In this document: positions 34,155 to 43,315 of the stretch, in pieces
Numbering within the stretch: position 1 is the first letter of the stretch
How the letters are laid out: the number at the start of each line of letters is the position of its first letter
From: Lachnospiraceae bacterium
Lineage (GTDB): Bacteria; Bacillota_A; Clostridia; Lachnospirales; Lachnospiraceae
Assembly: GCA_017482005.1 (NCBI GenBank)
Contig: JAFUOI010000008.1
Location: 1-64,000 of the forward strand
Length of the DNA: 64,000 nt
Direction: 5' to 3'
Program-made: the position numbers and the translations under genes
The notes under the pieces: generated by a model
Seen by the model: only the letters and a program-made list of their open reading frames with translations
The model's database searches: none
What the model was told of the DNA's origin: nothing

Positions 34155-34982
34155 ATGAGTAACATCATTGAAATTAAAGATTTTTCCGATCCGGATTTGG
34201 ATGTCTACGCGCGCCTTAATGAAAATCAGCTGCGCACTTACTACGAGCCAAATCCCGGTATATTCATCGCAGAAAGCCCAAACGTAATTGAGCGGGCACT
34301 AAATGCAGGATACGAGCCGATTTCTCTGCTCATTGAAAAAAATCAGCTGGACGGAACCACCCAAAGTCTCGTTGACCGCAACGGTCACATTCCGGTTTTT
34401 ACCGCAGAAACAGCGGTTATATCAAAGCTTACCGGCTTTGCAATGACAAGAGGACTTCTTTGTGCAATGCGTCGCAAACAACTCCCCACTGTCTCAGATA
34501 TATGCGCAAATTCCCGTAGAGTCGCCGTCCTTGAAAATGTCATGAACCCGACCAATGTCGGAGCAATCTTCCGTTCCGCAGCCGCCCTTGGTATGGACGC
34601 GGTTCTTTTGACCCACGGTTGCAGCGATCCTCTTTATCGCCGTTCTTCCCGCGTCAGCATGGGGACTGTCTTTCAGATTCCGTGGACATGGATCGGCAGC
34701 AAAGAATGTGACTGGCCTCTTTCCGGTATGCGAACCTTAAAAGACCTCGGCTTTCAAACCGCAGCCATGGCCCTTAGCGACATAGCGGTCAATATCGATG
34801 ACCCAAACCTCATGGCAGAAGAAAAACTCGCCGTCATCCTCGGAACTGAGGGGGATGGCTTATGTAAGCAGACCATCGCAGATTGCGACTATACCGTCTG
34901 CATCCCTATGGCACACGGCGTTGATTCTCTCAATGTCGCCGCTGCCAGTGCAGTTGCTTTTTGGCAACTCGGCAATAAATAA
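34155..34982 (+). CDS. TrmH/SpoU-family RNA methyltransferase
   Basis: A 275-residue SPOUT methyltransferase. It starts with an L30-like substrate domain (residues 1-110), then the knotted catalytic part with NVMNPTNVGAIFRSAAALG, GTEGDGL and IPMAHGVDSLNVAAASA, which form the SAM-binding trefoil. It probably methylates a 2'-O of rRNA or tRNA; the site is not predictable. Start at 34155 after GCAGGAG. The TauE-like gene follows after 18 bp. Confidence 0.9.
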   Translation: MSNIIEIKDFSDPDLDVYARLNENQLRTYYEPNPGIFIAESPNVIERALNAGYEPISLLIEKNQLDGTTQSLVDRNGHIPVFTAETAVISKLTGFAMTRGLLCAMRRKQLPTVSDICANSRRVAVLENVMNPTNVGAIFRSAAALGMDAVLLTHGCSDPLYRRSSRVSMGTVFQIPWTWIGSKECDWPLSGMRTLKDLGFQTAAMALSDIAVNIDDPNLMAEEKLAVILGTEGDGLCKQTIADCDYTVCIPMAHGVDSLNVAAASAVAFWQLGNK

Positions 34983-35000
34983 CTACAAAGGATTATAATT

Positions 35001-35762
35001 ATGACACTAACGATAGGAACATTTTTATTTGTATGTCCGCTTTTATTTCTGGCCGGACTTGTGGATGCCATCGGCGGAGGCGGCGGTCTTATATCGCTTC
35101 CGGCTTACCTGATTGCAGGCCTTCCGATGCATCAGGCGGTTGCTACCAACAAACTTTCGTCCACATGCGGAACAACATTGGCAACTATACGCTTTATCAA
35201 AAATAAACTCGTCAACTTTAAGTTAGCCATCCCTTCCGTTATCAGTGCCATTATCGGTTCTTCCGTCGGCGCAAAATTATCGCTTATGATGGACGAAAAA
35301 ATCATGGAATACATCTTGTTTGGCGTACTTCCTTTTGCAGCATTCATTGTCCTAAACAAAAAGTTGTTTAAAGACAACCCTGAGGCGGAACTCATTCTAA
35401 ATGCAAAGACCTACATCACCGCTGTAATTGCAGCTCTTATCATCGGAATGTACGATGGATTTTACGGACCGGGGACCGGAACTTTCCTGATTATTGCATT
35501 TACTACCTTTGCCAAAATCAGCGTAGGTTCAGCCAACGCCCATGCAAAGGTGATTAATCTGACAACCAACATTACCTCTCTCATTATTTTTATTTTAAAT
35601 GGGCAGGTACTGTTTTCTCTCGGATTGGCTGCTGCCGCCTGCAACATGCTCGGCGGCTATATCGGCGCAGGTCTTGTCATAAATAAAGGAAGCAGAATCG
35701 TAAAACCTACAATCCTGCTTGTCCTTCTGCTTTTATTCTTAAAAATTCTCGGCGTATATTAG
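35001..35762 (+). CDS. TauE/SafE-family membrane exporter
   Basis: A 253-residue protein with seven to eight spans in two similar halves. The first half has GLVDAIGGGGGLISLPAYL, the second has GMYDGFYGPGTGTFLI, the signature pair of the sulfite exporter TauE/SafE family. Substrates are sulfur-containing anions or organic acids in characterised members. It follows the RNA methyltransferase and ends 4 bp inside the convergent symporter gene. Confidence 0.85.
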   Translation: MTLTIGTFLFVCPLLFLAGLVDAIGGGGGLISLPAYLIAGLPMHQAVATNKLSSTCGTTLATIRFIKNKLVNFKLAIPSVISAIIGSSVGAKLSLMMDEKIMEYILFGVLPFAAFIVLNKKLFKDNPEAELILNAKTYITAVIAALIIGMYDGFYGPGTGTFLIIAFTTFAKISVGSANAHAKVINLTTNITSLIIFILNGQVLFSLGLAAAACNMLGGYIGAGLVINKGSRIVKPTILLVLLLLFLKILGVY

Positions 35763-37036
35763 GATGCATTAAATACATCTTTGTTTAATGCTTTTTCCTG
35801 ATGAGCAACAATAGTTGTACACACAGCATCACCTGTAATATTTACAGCCGTTCTGATCATATCTAAGATACGGTCAATACCCATAATGAGTGCAATTCCT
35901 TCCGTCGGAAGTCCCACGGAGTTAAGTACCATTGCCAGTGTTACAAGTCCTACACTCGGAACACCTGCGGTACCGATGGATGCAAGTGTTGCCGTTAAAA
36001 CAACTGTTGCAAGATTTCCGATTGTCAAATCAATTCCATACACCTGAGCGATAAACACAACCGCAACTCCCTGCATGATGGAAGTACCATCCATATTGAT
36101 AGTTGCCCCTAAAGGAATTGTAAAAGAAGAAATCTGTTTGGAGACTCCCATCTTTTTCGATAACGTATCAATAGACATCGGAATCGTCGCATTGGATGTT
36201 GCTGTTGAAAATGCAAACCCCATAACCGGTAAAAATTTCTTGATAAACTTAATCGGATTTAATCGGGTAAAAACAAACAAGAAAATCTGATAAATCACAA
36301 AACACTGAATAACTAATGCCAAAACAACGCTACCCATATACTTGAGCATCGGAGTAAACGCAGAGAAACCAACAGTCGCAAAAGTTCTTGCGATCAGACA
36401 GAACACACCAATCGGTGCAATCCCCATGATTGCCATCGTCATTTCCATCATCACATCATTAAACTGACTGAAAAAATTAGCCACTGTACTGGCTTTGCTT
36501 CCGAGCTTTGCCAGCATAATTCCCACAAAAAGTGCAAACACAATAATCGGAAGCATGTCCCCATTTGCCATGGAGCCAATCGGATTCTTCGGAATGATAT
36601 TAAGAAGCGTATCCACAATGCTGGTACTGCTCTGTGCCGCTGTCATTTCCGCCTTTTCCACCGCGTCCATATTAAGACCGATTCCCGGATTAATCATGTA
36701 GGCTACAGAAAGGGCAATTGTTACAGCAAGTGCTGTAGTTGCAATATAAAACCCCACTGTCTTAATTCCTACTTTTCCAAGTGTTTTTGTATCACCGATT
36801 GCCATACTTCCGCATACAAGCGAGCAAAAAACAAGCGGAACGACCAACATCTGCATCAGGCGGATAAATCCCTGTCCGATGATGTATAAAACACCCTCTA
36901 CAATAAACTTATCTTTAAAATCACTGGCCGGTATCGCATAGTGAATCACAATACCCGTCACTGCCCCAATGAGCAACGCAATAAAAATCTTGGTCGAAAG
37001 ACCTAATTTCTTTTTTTCTTTTTTTGCTTCTGCCAT
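35759..37036 (-). CDS. Dicarboxylate/amino acid:cation symporter (DAACS family)
   Basis: A 425-residue transporter with about eight spans and re-entrant loops. The hallmark motif TIPLGATINMDGTS is present, with a SIGTAGVP motif and a final AVNITGDAVCTTIVA. It takes up glutamate, aspartate, serine or a C4-dicarboxylate with Na+ or H+. Its start at 37036 overlaps the rfbD stop in TAATG, so the two are coupled. The coupling to rfbD is odd and gives no hint of substrate. Confidence 0.9.
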   Translation of the reverse strand: MAEAKKEKKKLGLSTKIFIALLIGAVTGIVIHYAIPASDFKDKFIVEGVLYIIGQGFIRLMQMLVVPLVFCSLVCGSMAIGDTKTLGKVGIKTVGFYIATTALAVTIALSVAYMINPGIGLNMDAVEKAEMTAAQSSTSIVDTLLNIIPKNPIGSMANGDMLPIIVFALFVGIMLAKLGSKASTVANFFSQFNDVMMEMTMAIMGIAPIGVFCLIARTFATVGFSAFTPMLKYMGSVVLALVIQCFVIYQIFLFVFTRLNPIKFIKKFLPVMGFAFSTATSNATIPMSIDTLSKKMGVSKQISSFTIPLGATINMDGTSIMQGVAVVFIAQVYGIDLTIGNLATVVLTATLASIGTAGVPSVGLVTLAMVLNSVGLPTEGIALIMGIDRILDMIRTAVNITGDAVCTTIVAHQEKALNKDVFNAS

Positions 37037-37881
37037 TACTCCAGCCCTCCCGTTTCTTCTAAATATTCCTTGAGAGCTACTCTCCACTCTGCCGGTTCTT
37101 CCATGCCCGTCAGACGGAGCATCATATTATCAAGTACGCAGTAATCCGGACGAAGCACATCCGTCTTATCAATCGGAATCAATTTTAATTTGTCTGTATT
37201 CCCCGTATATTCCAAAATAGCCTGCGCAAACTCATAACGGTTGCAGCTGCCTTTGCAAACTGCATGATAAATGCCGTATTCGTCGTTATCTATAAAATAC
37301 TGTATTACCTTCGCAACTTCCTTTGTACTGGTCGGTACACCGTAGCGGTTCTGTGCCACATTGAACGTTTCTTTTTTTCCCACAGCAGAAAGTAACTCAT
37401 CCACAAAATCTTTTCCGATTCCGTAATTCCAGGAACTGCGGATAATAACAAAACGGTTGCAAAGCTGAGTCAATATTTTTTCTCCGGCAAGTTTTGACTT
37501 ACCGTATACCGACTTCGGACTTGTTTCATCAAATTCATTGTAAGGACGCTCCGCTCTGGAATTAAACACATCATCTGTAGAAATCTGAATAAATTTTGCA
37601 TTGATTTCCTCTGCTGCTTCCGCCAGATTACGGACACCGATGGCATTGACAAGATACGCCTTATCCGGATCTTTCTCACAAGCTTCTACATCTGTAAATC
37701 CCGCACAGTTGATTATGACATCCGGACGATTGATTTTCATGTACTGAACCACCTGATCATGCTTCGTAATGTCCATCTCTTCAATGTCCGTTGTCAAAAT
37801 ACGGTATTCTCTGCTGTCAAGAAGCTGCTGAAGTGCCGAACCTACATGTCCCTGTGCACCTGTAATTAACACATTTAACAT
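37036..37881 (-). CDS. rfbD: dTDP-4-dehydrorhamnose reductase (RmlD-like)
   Basis: A 281-residue short-chain reductase. The Rossmann start MLNVLITGAQGHVGSAL (residues 1-17) binds NADPH. STDDVFNSRAERPYNEFD and the YGKSKLAGE catalytic Tyr-Lys segment follow. It makes dTDP-L-rhamnose from dTDP-4-keto-rhamnose in the canonical pathway. The other rml genes are not nearby, so a related sugar or a scattered pathway is possible. The start at 37881 follows AGGAGG; the in-frame region upstream lacks a ribosome site. Confidence 0.85.
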   Translation of the reverse strand: MLNVLITGAQGHVGSALQQLLDSREYRILTTDIEEMDITKHDQVVQYMKINRPDVIINCAGFTDVEACEKDPDKAYLVNAIGVRNLAEAAEEINAKFIQISTDDVFNSRAERPYNEFDETSPKSVYGKSKLAGEKILTQLCNRFVIIRSSWNYGIGKDFVDELLSAVGKKETFNVAQNRYGVPTSTKEVAKVIQYFIDNDEYGIYHAVCKGSCNRYEFAQAILEYTGNTDKLKLIPIDKTDVLRPDYCVLDNMMLRLTGMEEPAEWRVALKEYLEETGGLE

Positions 37882-37929
37882 AGTTATACCTCCTGTTTTT
37901 TTGCAAAGCCCCCACTTCGCAAAGTCTAA

Positions 37930-37960
37930 AAAAAGGGCAACCAAAAAGCGTTGCCCTTCA
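37930..37960 (-). terminator. Terminator of the glycosyltransferase gene
   Basis: Minus-strand GGGCAACGC and GGTTGCCC flank TTTTT, followed by a run of seven T. It separates the glycosyltransferase from rfbD. Confidence 0.8.
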
Positions 37961-38019
37961 ATCCTATACAGTGTATCAAATTTTTTATGTTTGTGCAAGT
38001 TTTACGCAATGATTCTCCG

Positions 38020-39198
38020 TCACTTACCACCGCACACCTGCATGATTTTATCTGCTGCGCCTTTTGCTCCGCTGCAGGCCTTAAAACCTTCCGATATCAC
38101 CTTTGCACTTTCTTTATAGGAAGCGTCACCCATTACTTTTTCAATCGTTTCACGGATGCTTTCCGGGTTAGCTTTAAGCAATCTTTCGCCCGCACCGAGC
38201 ATTTCCACTCTTGTTGCAACACCGCCCTGTTCCGATGTCTGCGGATATGTCACAAGAGGCACCTCATAATATAAACTTTCATTGACACTGTTCATTCCAC
38301 AGTGTGAAAGGAATACGTCAGCCTGCTGAAGTACTGCGATCTGATCCACATGTTCCTGTACGGAAATATTTTCCGGGATTTCTCCCAGTTCTTTTTTGTC
38401 TATCAAATTACCGACAGACATAATCACTTGATAATCCGTGTCTTTCATTGCCTTGATACAGTTTTTGAAAAATTTCACATTGTCATTCATAACCGTTCCG
38501 AGAGAGATGTAGATAAGTTTCTCTCTTTCTTTTGTAATCACGTTTTCTGCCGGTCTTACCGACGGTCCTACAAACGCATACTTTTCGTTAAACGTTTCAC
38601 TGCACGGCTGAAACTGCGGTGAGGTATAGACAACTGTCTCCGTATTCTCATCGTTCTGAATTAAATCAAGTACACTTTTCACAGGAAATCCCGCATCCTG
38701 AAGCCGTTTAATGTCTTTATTGATTTTTCCCATGGAAAAAATCATTCCGAACAATTCGCCAATGCTCTGCTTTAAAATTTTTGCCGAATGCTGATTAAAA
38801 GCAAAGGTCGTCGTGGAAGAAACGAACGGAATTCCCATTTTAAGCGCCACTGCTTTTCCCCAGACCGCCATGGAATCTGCCACGATACAATCCGGCTTCA
38901 GACGCTCCATCTCTTTGCATACGCTGTCATTGAGCGCAAGCGTGGTGTCAACGAGAAGTCTTGTGGAAAAAGCCAGGTCCTTTCCGACTTTTACTGCATC
39001 CTTCGGATCCAATTTCTGCTCTGCATCAAACGCATCACATGCCACAAAAGTTGCACCTGTCGATTCTATTTTTTCGCGAAAAGGCTCATAAGAATAATAG
39101 GTCACCTCATGACCTCTTGCGATTAATTCCTTTACCACTCCGAGCGTCGGATTTGTGTGTCCGTGCGCCGGGATACAAAAAAATACTATTTTACTCAT
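38020..39198 (-). CDS. GT1-type glycosyltransferase (MGT-like)
   Basis: A 392-residue two-domain glycosyltransferase. The N terminus has IPAHGHTNPTLGVVKEL, and the C-terminal donor-binding region ends in HCGMNSVNESLYYEVPLVTYPQTSEQ, typical of UDP-sugar dependent GT1/UGT and macrolide glycosyltransferases. It transfers a sugar to a small lipophilic acceptor. Four bases overlap the DUF3021 gene, giving an operon of LytTR, DUF3021 and this gene. The acceptor is unknown; self-protection by drug glycosylation is one possibility. Confidence 0.85.
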   Translation of the reverse strand: MSKIVFFCIPAHGHTNPTLGVVKELIARGHEVTYYSYEPFREKIESTGATFVACDAFDAEQKLDPKDAVKVGKDLAFSTRLLVDTTLALNDSVCKEMERLKPDCIVADSMAVWGKAVALKMGIPFVSSTTTFAFNQHSAKILKQSIGELFGMIFSMGKINKDIKRLQDAGFPVKSVLDLIQNDENTETVVYTSPQFQPCSETFNEKYAFVGPSVRPAENVITKEREKLIYISLGTVMNDNVKFFKNCIKAMKDTDYQVIMSVGNLIDKKELGEIPENISVQEHVDQIAVLQQADVFLSHCGMNSVNESLYYEVPLVTYPQTSEQGGVATRVEMLGAGERLLKANPESIRETIEKVMGDASYKESAKVISEGFKACSGAKGAADKIMQVCGGK

Positions 39199-39623
39199 AC
39201 TTCCTCCTGTAATCTACGGTTCATTTTTTTGATAGCCGGGCGGATGGACAAGAAATAAATCATCGTCCAGATAACCGCATAACCGGCGATAAATATGATT
39301 GTAAAGAGAAAAATCACCTTAGGCTCACTCTTCAGCCATCCATTCAGCAGATAAATCAATAAATAATCAAAATAAAGAACAATCGCCTGAATAAAGCTCG
39401 CCCACATCAGCGGGAGTTTTTCGATCTGATATACCACGCTGACACCGGCTGCGATAAATGCCATCAATGCAGAAGTTAAGATTGCAAGTGCCACCTCATT
39501 GACTGTCAGGGTCATTGCCGGGCCACCGCCCTGTATACACAAATAAACAATCGCCAGTATCACCGGGCCTCCGACGGATGCCACCAGTCCTCTATGCATA
39601 AAATCTACTACATGTTTTTTCAT
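39195..39623 (-). CDS. DUF3021-family membrane protein
   Basis: A 142-residue protein with four spans (residues 18-30, 43-65, 70-95 and 100-130). DUF3021 proteins are encoded next to LytTR regulators and inhibit them as membrane partners, as in the BrsRM and HdrRM pairs of streptococci. Here it overlaps the LytTR gene by 4 bp, the standard arrangement. It should hold the regulator in check until a membrane or peptide signal appears. Confidence 0.8.
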   Translation of the reverse strand: MKKHVVDFMHRGLVASVGGPVILAIVYLCIQGGGPAMTLTVNEVALAILTSALMAFIAAGVSVVYQIEKLPLMWASFIQAIVLYFDYLLIYLLNGWLKSEPKVIFLFTIIFIAGYAVIWTMIYFLSIRPAIKKMNRRLQEEV

Positions 39624-40063
39624 TTCACATTCAACCTCCTTTTAATATCCGCAAAACATCTTCTGGAAACATATTCCGTATAGCCGCTTTTAAACACCAC
39701 ATCCACGGCTCCCGTATACATTCCGGTGAATCTTTCGATTCTATTCTGATTTGCCAAAGAAGATTTGTTGATTTTAATAAAACACTCCGGTAAAAGTTCC
39801 TCCATTTCATAAAGCCGCTGCCTTAAGCGGAACTGTTCTTTACCATCGCATATCGCATATGTTTTTCCGTCGATTACCGTAATGCACTCAATCTCCTTCA
39901 GTTTCAGAACTTTGATGTCATCTTCCGTATAGGCTGTAATTTCATCCGAACCGTCGTACTGCATGACCAGTTCTTCTATCTTATCCGTCAGTTCCGACTT
40001 CTTATGAACTGTCGCCACAACCTCTTCTTCTTTTGACTTATCAATAACTAATCGAAAGTTCAT
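39620..40063 (-). CDS. LytTR-family DNA-binding regulator
   Basis: A 147-residue regulator without a receiver domain. Residues about 55-147 form the LytTR domain (EIECITVIDGKTYAICDGK, then FIKINKSSLANQNRIE and a final RRCFADIKRRL). With the DUF3021 partner it forms a LytTR regulatory system, a group of stand-alone regulators known for controlling bacteriocin and competence genes. Start at 40063 after AGGAGGTGAGG. Direct repeats at 40119-40151 are its likely binding sites, implying self-control. Confidence 0.85.
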   Translation of the reverse strand: MNFRLVIDKSKEEEVVATVHKKSELTDKIEELVMQYDGSDEITAYTEDDIKVLKLKEIECITVIDGKTYAICDGKEQFRLRQRLYEMEELLPECFIKINKSSLANQNRIERFTGMYTGAVDVVFKSGYTEYVSRRCFADIKRRLNVK

Positions 40064-40082
40064 TTCCTCACCTCCTGAGTGC

Positions 40083-40151
40083 ATTATACCGCCACAAAAT
40101 TAAAAATGTCGGATTTTGCGGTCATCGGTATTTTTTTCTCGGTAAGCGGTA
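40083..40151 (-). promoter_or_regulatory. LytTR operator and promoter
   Basis: On the minus strand TACCGCTTACCG (40140-40151) and TACCGATGACCG (40119-40130) are direct repeats with a 21-bp period, as in LytTR binding sites. A -10 element TATAAT lies at 40083-40088, 20 bp before the regulator start. Confidence 0.7.
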
Positions 40152-40155
40152 TGTT

Positions 40156-40686
40156 TTACCGCCGAATCACATTTTTTGCCGCCCAATTTCCGTAAATATC
40201 AAAATAAAGTCCACGGTATTCCTCGAAATCCACGTTGCAATTACAACCGAGCAGCTCCATATCCACGCCGAATAAAGTTACCTCAACTCCGAGTTCCTGC
40301 ATTCCGTTCGCAAGATAAAACTTCTTTCTGCGTTCACGCTCTTCCTGCGTCTTTGCTCCCTCTTCTATGCTTTCAATTTCAAGAAAAAATCTTTGTTCTC
40401 CATATTTCTCCTGTAAAACAGCAAGCGCCTGTGAACCGATTCCGCTTCCGCGTTTATCTGAACGAACCGCGAAATAATCAAGCAGCACCAGATTCTCACC
40501 GTTCATCGTGATTGCCAGCCCAACAAATTCATCATCCTGTTCCAGCACCCACACGTCGGAGACTTTCTGTTTGCATTTCCACCGAATCATCCAAAATGGT
40601 TTCTTTTCATTTGCCGGAAATGCTTCGTTATATAATTTTTTTATATCGCGCCAATCCTTGTGCGAATAAGCCTGTCGTAATTTCAT
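40156..40686 (-). CDS. GNAT-family acetyltransferase
   Basis: A 176-residue GNAT protein. Motif A is VRSDKRGSGIGSQALAVL near residue 83. An EIESIEEGAK segment and a YLANGMQELGVEVTLFGV region near the C terminus resemble GNAT members that act on small molecules. The substrate is unknown. It ends just upstream of the LytTR operator and shares orientation with that operon, so its readthrough could reach the LytTR gene. Confidence 0.8.
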   Translation of the reverse strand: MKLRQAYSHKDWRDIKKLYNEAFPANEKKPFWMIRWKCKQKVSDVWVLEQDDEFVGLAITMNGENLVLLDYFAVRSDKRGSGIGSQALAVLQEKYGEQRFFLEIESIEEGAKTQEERERRKKFYLANGMQELGVEVTLFGVDMELLGCNCNVDFEEYRGLYFDIYGNWAAKNVIRR

Positions 40687-40750
40687 TTTTTCTGTCCTTT
40701 AACCCGCATTGACACATCATCAAAAGTTAGCCGTTGCTTACTGCATTCTA

Positions 40751-41242
40751 TTATAATAAAACCAAATGAACAATGCAACCGGACAAACTTGCAACGATAA
40801 TGCCAAGCATACAGCCTATGGCTGCACCTCTGACATGAAACAATTTGTTTTTATATTCTTTATCCATATCCTCCGTACCTGGAATCCTGAGTTTTTGACT
40901 GTGACAGAAAACGCCCCAATCAAGAACCACCATGTCATAAATGTTTACCGCAAAAAACAGTACAAAAACATGGAAAAATGTCTCAAAAAAACTTCTGCAT
41001 CCGGAAGCATATGCAACTGCTGCCAACACGCCCGCAAAAAAGAAAATCCCGAACACTTTCTTTCCCTTATGCTTTTTCTCTTTTTCCACAGCAACATCTT
41101 TGTACTGCGGAAGTTCTGATACTCTTTTTCTGACCTCCGGCGGATACGATGCAATCATGCAAAGCGGATCTTTATACTGCGCAGGCAAAATAATGAGAGT
41201 AAAAACTACGCAACACACAATACACTGAATCAATAATAACAT
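40751..41242 (-). CDS. Membrane protein of unknown function
   Basis: A 163-residue protein with four predicted spans (residues 1-20, 62-82, 88-108 and 138-160). A conserved-looking central loop reads YDMVVLDWGVFCHSQKLRIPGTED. A charged segment EKEKKHKGKK precedes the second span. I recognise the general type (small polytopic proteins beside SAM methyltransferases) but no family. It is 11 bp downstream of the methyltransferase gene. Confidence 0.6.
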   Translation of the reverse strand: MLLLIQCIVCCVVFTLIILPAQYKDPLCMIASYPPEVRKRVSELPQYKDVAVEKEKKHKGKKVFGIFFFAGVLAAVAYASGCRSFFETFFHVFVLFFAVNIYDMVVLDWGVFCHSQKLRIPGTEDMDKEYKNKLFHVRGAAIGCMLGIIVASLSGCIVHLVLL

Positions 41243-41253
41243 CTGCCTACCTC

Positions 41254-41883
41254 CTACTCTCTCTTACTTGCAATCATACAACAAAGCGGTGCTACTTTGC
41301 TACCGACTTTATCATGTTCCATAACCCGAAATCCTTGTTGCCCGATAAACTGTGCAAACTCTTCGTTTGTCGGTTTGATATATGCCTTAAATCCAAACAG
41401 TTCAATCAACCCGGTCCGAAAAGCAAACGCAGTCCCTTCCCCATGCACAAATGTCGGAGCATATAATAGACCGTCTTTTTTCAGAACGCGTCGAATTTCC
41501 GAAAGCGCTTTCTCCGGCTCCGGCATAATATGAAGTGCGTTCGCAATCATTACCGCATCAAAGCTCTCATCCTCATACGGAAGATTCGTTGCATCCTGCA
41601 AGGAAAAGCTCAGTCCTGCAATTTCACTTCCATGCTTTTTATACGATATCTCCGCTTCCTTTACCATATTTTCCGCAAAGTCTGTCGCCTCCCAGCTCTT
41701 TACTTTATCTGCCAGGCGAAATGTAAACATTCCGGTTCCGCATGCAAGTTCCAGTACGTTCATATCCTTTTTTAAATAACTGTCTACCTTTGCACATATT
41801 TCGTCATAACTTTTGTCCGCACCTCTCATAAGCAGCGAATAAATTGGGGCATATCTCTGCCAAAACTTTTTATTATCGTTCAT
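41254..41883 (-). CDS. Class I SAM-dependent methyltransferase
   Basis: A 209-residue methyltransferase with motif I VLELACGTGMFTFRL (residues 38-52), motif II AVMIANALHIMPEPEKA and a post-motif LRRVL-type helix. It resembles small-molecule or ubiquinone/menaquinone-type methyltransferases. The substrate cannot be read from the sequence. It forms a pair with the membrane protein gene downstream. Confidence 0.85.
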   Translation of the reverse strand: MNDNKKFWQRYAPIYSLLMRGADKSYDEICAKVDSYLKKDMNVLELACGTGMFTFRLADKVKSWEATDFAENMVKEAEISYKKHGSEIAGLSFSLQDATNLPYEDESFDAVMIANALHIMPEPEKALSEIRRVLKKDGLLYAPTFVHGEGTAFAFRTGLIELFGFKAYIKPTNEEFAQFIGQQGFRVMEHDKVGSKVAPLCCMIASKRE

Positions 41884-42047
41884 CTTTATTCTCCTTCCGG
41901 ATTTTTAAAACTTTCATATAATCACAGTAGATTCTTTCTACAAACTCATGCCTATACATCTTAGTTATAATCATCCGTTCTTATATTCTCATATGAACAT
42001 ATAATCACATATTGTATTGTTTGTCAATAAAAAACAAAAAAATCAAC

Positions 42048-42080
42048 CGATAATTTTCTTACCGATTGACTTTTCGTTTC
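42048..42080 (-). terminator. Terminator of the MBL-fold lipoprotein gene
   Basis: Minus-strand TCAATCGGTAA and TTATCGGTTGA arms are followed by seven T. The stem begins at the stop codon. Confidence 0.75.
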
Positions 42081-43315
42081 TACTTATAACAATTTCCGCA
42101 CTTTCTCTTATCTTGTCCCGGTTCAACTTGTATCGAGTAAGCCTCCGCTTCCTCATAAGTGGCAAAATGGACCGGACTTGTCATCGCATCATCTCCGTTT
42201 CCTGTCGCCGGACAGACTCCTACAATGTGTATCTTTCCATTTCTGCTGTTTACTGCATAGTTGCCTGTGACTGATTCCGATTCCGATGTTGTTTCAGCCG
42301 GTGGAAAAGAAGACTCTTCATTTTTTGTATCTGCCACCGGTCCCGAAGATACAGAAGCACTTTCCTCCCTCGAAGAATTGCCGGTACTTTCTCCTGCTTT
42401 CCAGCTCTCGGACGGCGCACAGTTCCATGTGATTTCCGCACCGTCAGAAATTGCAACTACTGATCCCTGCTCATCCGTACGGAATACTTTTACACCCATG
42501 GCACGCAAATTATTCAGTACTTCCGCATGAGGATGACCATAGGAATTGTTTTCCTCACAACTGATAACCACACAAACCGGAGAGGCTGCCTCCAGCAATT
42601 CCTTCGTATTTGAAGTACGGCTTCCATGATGTCCTGCCTTCAACACATCGCAGTCTATATTGAATTCATTGGCAAGAATATCCTTTTCTGCCTCTTCCTC
42701 CGCATCGCCGGTAAACAGGAATCTGTTCTGTCCGTTTTGCAACACCAATGCAACCGAAGAATTATTCGGAGCAGAATATGTCCGATTCGGTGCTACAACC
42801 GTAAAGAATGCATCGCCCAACGCATAAGTATCTCCCACCTCCGGAGTAGAATAAGCAAGCCGCTTTGTCTCCAATGCCTGCATCAAATCTCTGTAGACTT
42901 TGTTATCTTTCGGATAATCCCCTATCAAAACGTTACCTATATCAAACTTACTTATGACTACATCTGCACCTCCGATATGATCTGCATCTGTATGCGTAAG
43001 CACAAGGTAATCCAGTTTTTCTATCCCTTGATTTTGTAAATAAAGCTGTACTTTCGTCCCCTTGCTGTCATCACCCGCATCAATCAACATCGCGTGATCG
43101 CCCGAAAAAACTAAGGTTGCATCCCCCTGACCCACATCGATAAAATGAACTTGAAGCTCTTCAACGGCCTCTTCCTGCTCTTCTTCTGTCGCAACTTCTG
43201 AGCTGACATTCATCAGTGACCCGCAGGAAACTAAAAAAAGACACTCCATCGCAATAAAACTTACCCCCAAAAACCGTCCGACAAGGTCTTTTACTACCTG
43301 AAACAAATCACTCAT
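42080..43315 (-). CDS. ComEC-type MBL-fold lipoprotein
   Basis: About 411 residues. A signal sequence with a lipobox-like LVSCG near residue 30 suggests an outer-surface lipoprotein. The metallo-beta-lactamase domain (residues 55-300) carries HTDADHIGG, the later GHHGS and a TGD motif, as in the C-terminal domain of the DNA-uptake protein ComEC. It thus probably has nuclease or phosphatase activity outside the cell. The Ser/Glu-rich segment at 300-350 is a linker, and the C-terminal 55 residues end in KRKCGNC, which resembles an Ada-like metal-binding tail. It overlaps the MATE gene by 8 bp. Confidence 0.8.
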   Translation of the reverse strand: MSDLFQVVKDLVGRFLGVSFIAMECLFLVSCGSLMNVSSEVATEEEQEEAVEELQVHFIDVGQGDATLVFSGDHAMLIDAGDDSKGTKVQLYLQNQGIEKLDYLVLTHTDADHIGGADVVISKFDIGNVLIGDYPKDNKVYRDLMQALETKRLAYSTPEVGDTYALGDAFFTVVAPNRTYSAPNNSSVALVLQNGQNRFLFTGDAEEEAEKDILANEFNIDCDVLKAGHHGSRTSNTKELLEAASPVCVVISCEENNSYGHPHAEVLNNLRAMGVKVFRTDEQGSVVAISDGAEITWNCAPSESWKAGESTGNSSREESASVSSGPVADTKNEESSFPPAETTSESESVTGNYAVNSRNGKIHIVGVCPATGNGDDAMTSPVHFATYEEAEAYSIQVEPGQDKRKCGNCYK

